Position numbers and translations under genes: made by a program. Positions 1 to 7,515 of a stretch of DNA of 32,851 nt are shown in pieces. Source of the stretch: Nocardioides sp. Its GTDB lineage: Bacteria > Actinomycetota > Actinomycetes > Propionibacteriales > Nocardioidaceae. The notes under the pieces were generated by a model. The model was not told where the DNA came from and did no database searches. It saw nothing but the letters and a program-made list of their open reading frames with translations. Position 1 is the stretch's first letter, and the number at the start of each line of letters is the position of its first letter. Location: positions 1 to 32,851 of the forward strand of contig NZ_JANINT010000151.1 of assembly GCF_024509035.1 (NCBI RefSeq), read 5' to 3'.

Positions 1-221
1 CCGGCGGCGATCGAGATCCAGTGCTGCTGGTCGGCGAACGCGTCGCCGATGAAGTAGCCGATGCCCACCGAGGCGAGGTGGACGACGGCTGTGGCGACGG
101 TGATGCCGATGAGCACGTCGCGCGCTCGGTAGCGGGCGGCGAACGTCATGGCCATCAGCTGGCTCTTGTCGCCGAGCTCGGCCACGAAGATCACGGCGGT
201 GCTCAGCAGGAAGGCGTACAT
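1..221 (-). CDS. TMEM165/GDT1 (UPF0016) family Mn2+/Ca2+ exporter, 5' part only
   Basis: This is the first 73 or so residues of an integral membrane cation exporter; the rest lies beyond the window edge. The start is the ATG at 221. Residues 1-13 form a hydrophobic helix that leads into the family signature E-L-G-D-K-S-Q. This acidic motif lines the metal path in GDT1/TMEM165/MneA proteins. A second hydrophobic segment follows after the R-Y-R-A-R-D loop. Known family members export Mn2+ or Ca2+, or move it into a compartment. The Mn2+-type riboswitch just upstream supports a manganese export role here. The gene lies on the same strand as fpg, now about 20 kb away, and the two would have been adjacent before the transposon inserted. 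Family assignment is firm; substrate is inferred from the leader. Confidence 0.85.
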   Translation of the reverse strand, partial: MYAFLLSTAVIFVAELGDKSQLMAMTFAARYRARDVLIGITVATAVVHLASVGIGYFIGDAFADQQHWISIAA

Positions 222-318
222 GGTGGTCGGATCCTCTCCGAGTCCGGCCGAGGGCATCGGCCAGATCCTGGACGACCCTTCGACCAGGCTCGTCCGTCTC
301 AAGGGTCGGGCAGCTGGT

Positions 319-407
319 CGAAAGTCTCGTCCGCCACCGAGGTGGCCTGCCGCGCCGGGCCCGGGGGCCAGCATGTCGACGCGACTGTTGGGGACTACTC
401 CCTTTCG
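319..407 (-). promoter_or_regulatory. yybP-ykoY-type Mn2+ riboswitch aptamer upstream of the GDT1-type exporter
   Basis: Read on the minus strand, the segment opens with CGAAAGGGAGTAG and closes with CGAGACTTTCG. These are the two conserved strands of a yybP-ykoY aptamer: a P1 stem of CGAAAG with CTTTCG, plus the GGGAGTAG and CGAGAC loop elements. A GTCGACATGCTGGCC-like helix lies between them. Downstream, TTCGACCAG of the P1 3' side (minus strand, 314-322) can instead pair with CTGGTCGAA (279-287). That pairing competes with a hairpin formed by CGACCCTT (301-308) and AAGGGTCG (273-280). This is a plausible expression platform. Ligand is taken from the known class and from the exporter gene it precedes. 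Confidence 0.85.
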
Positions 408-413
408 GCGCAC

Positions 414-419
414 ACCCTA
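414..419 (-). promoter_or_regulatory. Probable -10 box of the riboswitch-exporter transcript
   Basis: TAGGGT on the minus strand ends 6 bases before position 407, which is the first base of the riboswitch P1 stem. The transcript would therefore start at the aptamer itself. No good -35 hexamer is visible. The transposon end lies about 40 bp upstream, so this promoter survives the insertion. Confidence 0.5.
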
Positions 420-427
420 CGTCACGA

Positions 428-443
428 CCCGGCGCGCGCCGGG
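428..443 (-). terminator. Perfect 16-bp GC palindrome, possible original fpg terminator
   Basis: CCCGGCGCGCGCCGGG is a perfect palindrome within a longer GC-rich segment. Before the transposon inserted it would have lain about 12-30 bp past the fpg stop codon, so it may have been the fpg terminator or an intergenic hairpin. No T-tract follows, which lowers confidence. Confidence 0.3.
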
Positions 444-454
444 CCCGGACCCGG

Positions 455-459
455 CGGCG
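455..459. repeat. Left target-site duplication CGGCG
   Basis: CGGCG directly precedes the TGTGA terminus and is identical to the five bases directly after the other terminus (20327-20331). Five-base duplications are standard for Tn7-like and Tn5053-like transposition. Confidence 0.9.
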
Positions 460-618
460 TGTGAACCTTCACTTTGAGTGGACATTCGTGGCCCCCGCCT
501 GAGCGTGACGTTTCACTTGGTGGCCACGGCCGATTTCACTCTCGGTGGACATGAGTGCTTGCCGTTTCATTTTGCGTGGACATGACCGGTTCGGTCGTGT
601 CACTTAGCGTGGACATGA
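460..618 (+). repeat. Transposon left end: five TnsB-type binding repeats
   Basis: Five related repeats point the same way, at about 468-485, 511-527, 534-554, 565-585 and 598-618. They fit a consensus of TTTCACT, a short variable part, then GTGGACATGA. The first is joined to the terminal TGTGA. The last four are close packed (spacing about 23-33 bp), and the array stops about 58 bp before the tniQ stop codon. Confidence 0.85.
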
Positions 619-675
619 GCGTACGTCGCTCCGGAGCAGTGCAGTCACGTGGCGGAGGATCACGCCTTGAACGCG

Positions 676-2406
676 TCAGATGTCGGCGTCGATGGTGGCG
701 GCGAGGCGCGCGGCAAGAGCGTCGAGGTACCGCAGGGTGGCGTTGCCCCAGCGCCGGTGATCGTGTGCAAGTCGGGTGCCGTTGGTGCTTTGGCGGCCGT
801 TGCGCTCGATACGGGTCATGGGGGCGAGAAGTGGGTCTCCGATGGTGATGAGGCTCCAGACCCAGGCGGAGTATTCGATGTGCCGGATCTGCCAGGGGCG
901 ATTGTTGCGCGCGAGCGAGGTTTGGAGTGGGGTCCATTCGTCGTCGGGGATGCGCCAACCGGCGTCAAAGTGGTCGCGGCGTCTGCGGTAGTCGATTCGA
1001 GCAGCGGTGGCGTAGTGGCTCGTGATTGCTGCGATGCGGCGGAACAGTTCGGGTTCGCCGCCATGGTCTCGGAAGGCTTCAGAGGCGCGGGCGCAGGCGG
1101 CGGCTGTGAGGGTGTCGGGATAACCGAGCAGACGTCCTGCTGTGGTGGCGTCGATCTGCGACGCGTGCATGGCGACGGCAATTGGGGCGTAGCGACGGAG
1201 GGGGCGTTCGTAGCGGCTGCGTTGGCCGTTAGTCCCGGATGGGTGACGAGCGTCGGCGAGGTGTGCGTCAAACAGGGCTGCGGGAAGGTACGCGGGGATG
1301 TGTTCGGGGGCGAGACCTTCGACCGTGGGCAGGTACGCGGCGAGGCGTTGAGGTCGGGTCGTGCTTCGCTTGTGACGGTGGAGGGCTTCGTGGAGCCGAA
1401 GTGAAGGGCCGCTTTTGTTCTTTGCCTGCTCCCAGGGTGTGGGTGCTTGCTCGGTGGCTTGACGGTTGAGGTCGGCGAGGTCGTCTGAGGCTTCGGCGTT
1501 CTTGAGCAGTTTGTCTGCGGCGAGCAGAAGACCTGCGGTTGCTTGGCCGGAGCCCGGCGGGATGCTGTGGTCTCGGGCCTTGTCGCTGTTGTGCCGCCGT
1601 TCGTGGGCGTGCTGTCGGGCGGCGTCGGCGTAAGGGGTTGGCGTTAGGTCGTCGGGCAGGCCGACGGCGACGAGAAGGAGTGCGATCAGGCGAAGGTCGC
1701 GCAGCCACTGATTGCCGTCGGCGGTGGGATTCGCCACGGCCTGGTTGAGACGCTGCTGAAGGAACAGGAGATGCGGCTGCGCCTGTATGGGGTCCGCTTG
1801 GTCGAAGCGGTGGTTGCACATGACCCGTCCAGTGGTGCTGCGGCAGGCGGCTGGGTGCTCAACCGGGCTCGCGACGCTCGGGATGAGGCTCCTGATGGAT
1901 CCGGGGCCGGGGTCGCCGAGAGACGTGCCGCATGCGGGGCACTGGTCGATGAGCAGAGTGCCGTGGATGGTGCAGGCCAGCGCCCACGGCATGATCCATC
2001 GGGTGCTCCAGACCGGGTGGGGTGATTCGCGCAGACAGTCTGGGCATGCGCGGGTACGGCCCGGATTGACCCACTTGTTTCCGTAGTTCGAGCGGGCGAT
2101 CCGTTTGCCGGGGCGCGCCATGTCGAGCACAGTCCCGAAACTGTCCAGCGTGAGCCCGGTGACTTGCGCGTCGGTTAGCCCGGAGGCGGTTCCGAGCCGT
2201 TGCGCGGCATCGAGTGGGAGCGTGACGCTGTAGGAGAGGTCGAGCACGCTGACACGGGTGAGGGTCTTGATGCCGGTGCGTTTGATGACATCGGCTGGGG
2301 AGAGGTCCAGCCGGTGGGCGAGGTTGAGCAGATATCCGGCGAGGGATTCGCCCGGCAGGGGCTGGTTCGAGCGGGGCAGTCGCCGGGCCCAGGGTGTTTC
2401 GCTCAC
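676..2406 (-). CDS. tniQ: TniQ/TnsD-family target-selection protein
   Basis: This 576-residue protein starts at GTG 2406, which overlaps the tnsC stop as GTGA. The N-terminal domain has the family opening P-L-P-G-E-S-L-A-G-Y-L at residues 16-26. A treble-clef zinc module follows with C121, C124, C145, H148, C156 and C159, in the typical C-P-x-C ... C-x-x-H-G-x-L ... C-P-x-C-G layout. The C-terminal 400 residues are helical and Arg/Ala-rich, with no recognised domain. In Tn7-family elements TniQ/TnsD proteins choose the insertion site and hand it to the TnsC ring. TnsD-type members bind DNA at a conserved gene. At 576 residues, longer than simple TniQ proteins, and as the only such gene here, it is the candidate reader of the fpg 3' end. 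It is the last gene of the tnsABC-tniQ operon and appears intact. Site specificity is inferred. Confidence 0.9.
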   Translation of the reverse strand: MSETPWARRLPRSNQPLPGESLAGYLLNLAHRLDLSPADVIKRTGIKTLTRVSVLDLSYSVTLPLDAAQRLGTASGLTDAQVTGLTLDSFGTVLDMARPGKRIARSNYGNKWVNPGRTRACPDCLRESPHPVWSTRWIMPWALACTIHGTLLIDQCPACGTSLGDPGPGSIRSLIPSVASPVEHPAACRSTTGRVMCNHRFDQADPIQAQPHLLFLQQRLNQAVANPTADGNQWLRDLRLIALLLVAVGLPDDLTPTPYADAARQHAHERRHNSDKARDHSIPPGSGQATAGLLLAADKLLKNAEASDDLADLNRQATEQAPTPWEQAKNKSGPSLRLHEALHRHKRSTTRPQRLAAYLPTVEGLAPEHIPAYLPAALFDAHLADARHPSGTNGQRSRYERPLRRYAPIAVAMHASQIDATTAGRLLGYPDTLTAAACARASEAFRDHGGEPELFRRIAAITSHYATAARIDYRRRRDHFDAGWRIPDDEWTPLQTSLARNNRPWQIRHIEYSAWVWSLITIGDPLLAPMTRIERNGRQSTNGTRLAHDHRRWGNATLRYLDALAARLAATIDADI

Positions 2407-3605
2407 GCGGCCCCCGCTTCTGTGCGCGGTGGCTGGTCGTACATGGTGTTGCGCCCCTTCTTGCGCTTCCTGGTCCCGGACTTGCTCGGCGGAGGTGGGG
2501 TGAGGGGGTCCACGTCTTCCTTGAGGGAGAGGACGGACGGGATAGGGGTGTCGTCGAAGTCGGCTTGGGTGAGGTATTCGCCGCCCCTCTTCTCCGGTCG
2601 TCCGACGGCTTTCATGGCGGCTATTGAGACCCACTTGGTCAAGACTCCGATGACACCCTCGGTCTGTTCGTGCAGGTAGTCGGCGAGGTCATCGGAGAGC
2701 ATGCCGGGTGCCTTGTGGATGAGGAACAGATCCTCTTCGAGCGCGCGGAGGTGGGCGACCCAGGCCCTGATATCGGAGGGGGAGTCATAGGGGAATGGCT
2801 CCATGGTGAGGACGGTGAACCGGCGGGCGGTCTGGGTACGGAGTTGCTGTTCTCGGTTGGTCTTACCGTCGTAGAGGATTCCGGAGCCTCGGACGTCGAC
2901 GCCCATGGCGACGATGGTCACTGAGGTCTCCATGAGGTTGCGGATCCAGTCCGAGGCGAACCGGTCAGCCTCGTAGTCCTTGTAGCGGGTGATGTCGTCG
3001 AGGACGAGCAACTTTGTCCCGCAGTCTCGAATGGTGTCTTCGACGCGCTTCGTGAGGGCGGCGTCGGTGTCACTCTTGCGGAGTGGTGCACCGTAATAGT
3101 CGAGGATCGCTATGGCGAGGCTCCGGATGGACAGTTTTGGGGGGACGGTCACCCAAGCGACCGGCACCCAGCGGTCGTTGCGCGGCGGGAACAGGCCGGG
3201 GGCGAGTTGCTGAAGTGCGCGGACTTCGTTGTCGAAGTCGGCTGCGATCTCACGCATGAGAGTGGACTTGCCGAGGCCGCCGTCGGCTGAGATGAACACT
3301 CCGGCACGAACGCCGGGGTCGCTGGAGAACAGGTTGGCGTGCAGGGTCGGTTCAAGGTCGGAACGGACTTGCTGCGTCATCGGTGTCTCGTGCTTAGGCA
3401 GGTTGATGTTCGCGATGCGCCGAGCGAGGTCGTAGCGACCCCGGTCGGCGGGCGTGAGGGCGTCGTACTCGTCGGGCGTGTAGAGGGGAGGCGGCTCGTA
3501 GGCGTGGCGGTCGGTGACGAACTCCTGCCATCCGTCGAGGTTGGAGATGTCGGCCTTCTTCAACTGGATGAACCAGGCGTTGCTGAAGGTGGGGGCGATA
3601 GTCAC
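2403..3605 (-). CDS. tnsC: TnsC/TniB-like AAA+ ATPase, transposition regulator
   Basis: This 400-residue protein starts at GTG 3605, overlapping the tnsB stop as GTGA. Walker A is G-G-L-G-K-S-T at residues 109-115 and Walker B is L-L-V-L-D-D at 199-204. The order and spacing are those of TnsC/TniB AAA+ proteins. These proteins polymerise on target DNA, link TniQ to the transposase, and give target immunity. The N-terminal 100 residues and the basic C-terminal tail (K-S-G-T-R-K-R-K-K) are probably contact regions for TniQ and TnsB, which is inference. The gene is intact, tightly coupled on both sides, and of normal family length. Confidence 0.92.
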   Translation of the reverse strand: MTIAPTFSNAWFIQLKKADISNLDGWQEFVTDRHAYEPPPLYTPDEYDALTPADRGRYDLARRIANINLPKHETPMTQQVRSDLEPTLHANLFSSDPGVRAGVFISADGGLGKSTLMREIAADFDNEVRALQQLAPGLFPPRNDRWVPVAWVTVPPKLSIRSLAIAILDYYGAPLRKSDTDAALTKRVEDTIRDCGTKLLVLDDITRYKDYEADRFASDWIRNLMETSVTIVAMGVDVRGSGILYDGKTNREQQLRTQTARRFTVLTMEPFPYDSPSDIRAWVAHLRALEEDLFLIHKAPGMLSDDLADYLHEQTEGVIGVLTKWVSIAAMKAVGRPEKRGGEYLTQADFDDTPIPSVLSLKEDVDPLTPPPPSKSGTRKRKKGRNTMYDQPPRTEAGAA

Positions 3606-5810
3606 GCTGCACCGTCCGTGTCGATGGGGTGGTAGCCGCCCAACAGGCCGGACCTTCCGGATCCGAGTTGTGGGGCGGCCTCGATGTCGTTACCTGCGGT
3701 GGCCTTGGCGCGTTGTGCCCTGCGCGTCGCTTCGACGGCCTGTTGGTGGGCGGTCTTCTGGCTGGTCACGACGGCACCGGCCGTTGCCTTTCGGCCTTCA
3801 GTCGAGTCGGACACGTCCGGCTCGGTCGACCGCAGCCCTGCCTTGGTCATGTCGCGTTCGGCGAGTTGGAGTTCGCGGTTGTGGCGGGAGGCGGCGGCGT
3901 TGGTCTTGCGGTCATCGGTGGTCCACTGTCCGGTCGAGTCGGGCACCGGCAGGATCTTGGTGAGCAGGATGAGCGCGAGTTCGTCGGAGTCGTACCGCTT
4001 GAGGTCGCCGACCCGTCGGCGAAGGGCATTGACGTGCCGCTTACAGAACGCGGGCAGGTCGCCCCTGCAGCCGGACCATTCGAGTTGGTGGCGTTCGCCG
4101 TTGGCGTCGATCCAATGGACGTAGCGCAGGTCGCGTTCGTCGGCCTGGACGACCCACTTTTTGGAGCCCGTGGGGGCGGGCTTGTAGCGCCATAGGTCGA
4201 GGACTGCGTCGTCGTACCAGAGGCCGTTGACGTTGATCCCGCGCGAGTGAATCTTGACGTGTGTGGTGCGCAGCGCGGCGTAGTAGTCCTGGCTGGTGAG
4301 GATGTTGGGGATGAACCCGCCGGTGGTGATGCCGTGCTGGTAGAGGTCGTTGGGCGACCAGTCCCCTTCGGGGCACCAGGCGGGCTTGTGCTTGTCCATG
4401 ATGTGGGTCTGCCAGACGAGGATGACCCATTCGGTGATGAGGTCTTCGAGTCGCTGTGCGGTCCATTCGGCTTCGGCCTCGACGTTCTCGCCGCGTTCGG
4501 CCGGGCCTGCTGCCGCGGTACCCCGCGAGTTTCTCAAGGAGCATGGAGCGGAGTGCGCCGAAGAACCGTTCGACGGGTGCCTTGTCGGATCCCATCCTGA
4601 CGCGGGCAGGAAGCAGGTCGACTTTGTACTTCTTGGCCAGTTGCCTGGTCTTGCGGGACTTGTAGGTGCTGCCGTGGTCGAGCCCGAGTGCTTCGACGTT
4701 GATGACCGGCATCCCGGCCACCTCTGTGTAGCCGCCGACGGTGGCGAGCAGGTGCTCAGGCATGCCGACGAAGGACCACCGGTACTCGCTTCCCCACTTG
4801 GGATCCATCTGCTTCGGGCGGCCGATATCGAGGAACGTCATCGCCACGTCGAACGCGGTCTCGGACTGTTCGACGACCCGCAGTGCGGGACATGCCCACG
4901 AGTAGCCGTCGATGGCAGCGATGAGCGACCCGCGCACCACTCCTTCGAGTTCGGTGCCTTTCAGCAGGACGTCGAGGCTGTTGGTGTCCATGAGGACGAG
5001 TTGTCCCGGCCGGGTCAGGTTGGTCCGGTCGAATCCGCCCTTGGGTGCTTCGGTTGCGGTCGCGCGCGTGGACGCACGCCCAGTGAGTTGGCTCGGCGTG
5101 TAGTTGTCGTGAAGCCATCGCCACCATGTGCTGTAGGACGGCTTCTTGCAGGACTCGAACCAGACCTCGCCTCTGGTGAAGATGAGCCGCCCTTGGGTTT
5201 CGGTCCAGAGGGTCTGCAACGTGGTCGTAGAGCCCTTCTTGCGGCTCTCGATCACTTCGCGAGTGGCCTGCTCGAACTCGGCTGTCATGGCGCGGCGTCC
5301 GCTGGAATGCCGGGGCTTGTGCTTGCCGAGCGAGTGGTGGATCGCATCGCCGCTTTGGAGAGCCTTGTCGATGCGCCGCATCGTCCTGACCGACATCTTG
5401 AGCCCGAGTTCCCGGTTCGCGGGGGTGTCGAGTTCTACGGCCTTCGCCAGTAGCCGGGCCCCTTTGGTCGTTGTCTTCGGGTCGTACTGGGGGCGGGGCT
5501 CACCAGTGCGGGCATCTCGCGCTTCGCCGGACCGGAAGCCGGTAACGGCCTCCTGCACTTCGTCGATGCGAAGCATCGCCAACCGACGGTCGTGGTCGCT
5601 GACGAACCCGGACAGGTCGACGAGGGCGGGCTTCTCCTCGGGTACGGCGAGCGCGGGGTGATGAATGAGTTCTTCGAGCGTGAACGTCGAGAAGGTGCCG
5701 GTCTGGTCGACGGCCACGATGTAGCCGTCAGCCCGGTTGTACGACTCGACCTGGTGCCACTTCCCGTACAGGAGGAACTCGTTGCCGGGGACGGGACGGA
5801 AGTTGCTCAC
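3602..5810 (-). pseudogene. tnsB: TnsB-like DDE transposase, apparent single-base frameshift
   Basis: TnsB joins transposon 3' ends to the target. The first frame starts at GTG 5810, overlapping the tnsA stop as GTGA. It holds the integrase core with D265 (L-V-L-M-D-T-N), D378 (G-L-D-H-G-S) and E414 (K-A-P-V-E-R-F-F). That frame reaches L-L-E-K-L-A-G-Y-R-G (to residue 433) and then turns to Arg/His-rich nonsense. The true C-terminal domain continues one frame over, from about 4510 to the stop at 3602, with R-G-E-N-V-E and E-W-V-I-L-V-W-Q. Dropping one base of the triple run at 4503-4505 restores G-Y-R-G-S-R-P-A-E-R-G-E and a protein of about 735 residues, close to Tn7 TnsB (702). Both end junctions keep GTGA coupling in their own frames, so the two halves were one gene. 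A sequencing error, a recent mutation and programmed frameshifting are all possible. Confidence 0.88.
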
Positions 5811-6707
5811 ACTGCACCGCCTCCGGAAAAGTGCTCGGGCAGGTAGACGAGGGTGTCGTCGTCGAACGGCTCAGCAACATTGACGGAGAGTTCCCGCCCC
5901 CACAGCAGCAACTGCGCGACAGCCCGCGAGACGGCAGTCGCCTCGAACCCGTCGGTCAGTTCGTCAAAGCGAAGTGGCCCACCGGAGAGCCTGTCGATGA
6001 GGTCCTCGCCGTACCCGAAGACGTCCTGAGCGGTCGAATGCGCGGTCCACGCGTCAACGGCAGCGAGCGGTGGCGGCGGGTAGCCGACAACTAGCGTGTT
6101 GTGCCAGCCACGCGAGAGGCACATCGCTCCAAGTGCTGCCACGTCTTCGAGCAGCCGGGGCTTCACCAGCGTGGCTGGTCGACAGTTGATGACGGTCGGA
6201 ACCCCGTCAACCCAGGCCAGGAAGTCCGGGGTGTGATGCCGGACCCGGCCACTGAGTTCGTAGGACAGCGTGAACGGTTGCGCCGCGACCGAGGTCGCGC
6301 CGTGGAAGTCGAGCAGGAGGAGCGTCTTCCGCTCGAACATCGACGCGTGCGCATGCAGCCCGTCGGTCGAGTCCAGGTAACGCACCCCGGCACGTCTTGT
6401 TCTTGTGCCACGAGTTCTTGAGCATCGGATCGGCCGCCAGCAGGTCCCCGACCGAGACGGTCGCTGCCCGCTGCGTCAAGAGGTTCCGGCCATGCATGAA
6501 CTCCACGGTCCACCGGTGTCCCCAACCCTCGGGCATCCCGTCCAGCGGCTCGACGGACTGCAAGTAGGCCAGGTCCTCCCACGACGCGGTGTGCGACCAG
6601 ACCGGCCTAACCGGCTGGATCGGCGGCCGATACCGCAGCGCAGGCGGCTTATGCCGCCCGAGGGATGAGGTCTGGACGGGTGCCGTGAGGTAGTGGACGT
6701 TACTCAT
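5807..6707 (-). pseudogene. tnsA: TnsA-like transposon endonuclease, apparent single-base frameshift
   Basis: TnsA cuts the 5' strands at the transposon ends so the element moves by cut and paste. The start is ATG 6707, with AAAGGA 6 bases upstream. The first frame runs to H-K-N-K-T-C-R (residue 107). The nuclease core lies one frame over: F-E-R-K, L-L-L-L-D-F-H, a Q-P-F segment and H-H-T-P-D-F-L. Removing one base of the four-base run at 6385-6388 joins them as C-R-V-R-Y-L-D-S and gives 299 residues. Candidate catalytic residues in the joined protein are E125 and D161. The position of the Tn7 TnsA lysine is R176 in V-I-N-C-R-P; Arg there is familiar in actinobacterial relatives, but Asn in place of the usual Asp is odd. 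The stop overlaps the tnsB start as GTGA. Without repair, an internal GTG at 6385 could yield a 192-residue core. Confidence 0.85.
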
Positions 6708-6991
6708 GCGCTGTCCTTTGCGCTGACTGGGTGGACTCCGGGCCACGCGCCGCTGCGGCGGCCACGAGGGGATGGCTGGGACGGTGACCTCGGAGCCGAC
6801 CTCGGTGCTGCAGAGGTGCCAGTCGACGTCCTACACCAGCAGACCGCCAGATGTCGAACAAACGTTCGAAGTCGACGTGGAGGCTGGCCGTGGCCCCCGG
6901 GGGACGCCTCTGGTGCTCCATGCGTCGAGGGTGAGCAGCCGACCACGCCGATCAGCGGAAGCCATGCCGACCGGGGCCGAGGGAGTGCAGG

Positions 6992-7011
6992 CGAGTTTAA
7001 CCATAAACTCG
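6992..7011. promoter_or_regulatory. Perfect inverted repeat, candidate operator
   Basis: CGAGTTTA and TAAACTCG are perfect 8-base arms around a 4-base centre. The site lies in the divergent tnsA/XRE region and is AT-rich against its surroundings. A dimeric HTH protein such as the adjacent XRE regulator is the obvious candidate ligand, by inference. Confidence 0.45.
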
Positions 7012-7035
7012 TTCATCCGAGAGTTCATCTGTGAA

Positions 7036-7057
7036 ACTAGAGATTAGCACTAGAGAT
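7036..7057. repeat. Direct repeat ACTAGAGAT x2
   Basis: ACTAGAGAT occurs at 7036-7044 and again at 7049-7057, a 13-bp period, directly before the TTGACAAAACGTATGC motif. It may be part of an operator. Confidence 0.5.
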
Positions 7058-7058
7058 C

Positions 7059-7074
7059 TTGACAAAACGTATGC
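7059..7074 (+). promoter_or_regulatory. Shared motif TTGACAAAACGTATGC, copy 1
   Basis: This 16-mer matches 15 of 16 bases with the minus-strand sequence at 12099-12114, between the PD-(D/E)XK gene and hsdR. Both copies lie in divergent intergenic regions. TTGACA resembles a -35 box, but no -10 box stands at the right spacing after either copy, which favours a protein-binding site. Confidence 0.45.
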
Positions 7075-7107
7075 ATTTCGCAGGACGAGGCGCACAGAGC
7101 CCTGCTC

Positions 7108-7113
7108 TAGACT
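7108..7113 (+). promoter_or_regulatory. -10 box of a leaderless XRE regulator transcript
   Basis: TAGACT ends 6 bases before the GTG at 7120, and no Shine-Dalgarno sequence is present. Transcription would start at the start codon. Confidence 0.5.
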
Positions 7114-7119
7114 TCCCTC

Positions 7120-7515
7120 GTGGGTGAAGAGTCCGAAGACCGCGAACCGCGCCTGTGGCTTGCCGACGAAAAGGCCCACGGCAAGAACAGAAACGGCGGC
7201 CGACACGTCTTTGGTGTGACACGCAGGCCACAGTGGAAGCCAGCGCAGACGGATGCAGAGAAGGCGTCTCTCGCTGCAGCGGCGCACCATCACCAGATCG
7301 CGCGGGAGATCGTGGCACGCATCAGAGACGCGGGGCTGACGCGAGGGGAAGCAGCCACGCGTGCCGAGATGAACGTCAACACCCTTGGACGCATCATCAA
7401 CGGAACGACATCTCCCACCCTGTATCAACTGCACCGCATCGCCGGTGCGGTCGGCGTCCCGTTCCTAGGTGGCTATCCCAACCCTGATCAGGGAACCCTC
7501 AACGACGCCGGGTAG
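7120..7515 (+). CDS. XRE-family helix-turn-helix transcriptional regulator
   Basis: This 131-residue protein starts at GTG 7120. The N-terminal 50 residues are polar and probably unstructured. Residues about 60-115 form a Cro/C1-type HTH: a helix I-V-A-R-I-R-D-A-G, the turn-helix L-T-R-G-E-A-A-T-R-A, recognition helix M-N-V-N-T-L-G-R-I-I-N-G, and then T-S-P-T-L-Y-Q-L-H-R-I-A. Such small regulators often act as controllers of restriction-modification loci or repress transposition genes. It is divergent from tnsA and upstream of the hsd genes, and its own control region carries inverted and direct repeats. The motif it shares with the hsdR control region makes it the leading candidate regulator of both. 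The targets are inferred. The family call is firm. Confidence 0.85.
   Translation: MGEESEDREPRLWLADEKAHGKNRNGGRHVFGVTRRPQWKPAQTDAEKASLAAAAHHHQIAREIVARIRDAGLTRGEAATRAEMNVNTLGRIINGTTSPTLYQLHRIAGAVGVPFLGGYPNPDQGTLNDAG

Larger units (their letters stand above)
6708..7119. promoter_or_regulatory. Divergent control region between tnsA and the XRE regulator
   Basis: No convincing gene is seen in these 412 bp. A 73-codon minus-strand frame (6921 to 6700) overlaps the tnsA ATG, but it matches nothing I know. The half near the XRE gene is notably AT-richer and dense in repeats: an inverted repeat at 6992-7011, a direct repeat at 7036-7057 and the TTGACAAAACGTATGC motif at 7059-7074. This is what a shared operator for the two divergent genes would look like. 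No complete -35/-10 pair for tnsA could be fixed. Confidence 0.5.

Noticed and set aside
4041..4505. C-terminal Arg/His-rich extension of the first tnsB frame as a real tail
   Set aside because: It is antisense-like in composition and overlaps the genuine C-terminal domain in the next frame, so it is readthrough after a frameshift.
3629..5453. Long plus-strand open frames over tnsB
   Set aside because: The minus strand encodes the full DDE core and C-terminal domain of TnsB; the opposite frames are antisense.
7059..7064. TTGACA as a -35 box for the XRE gene
   Set aside because: No -10-like hexamer lies 16-18 bases downstream, and the TAGACT that fits the start codon is 43 bases away. The same holds for the second copy near 12109-12114, so a binding-site role is preferred.
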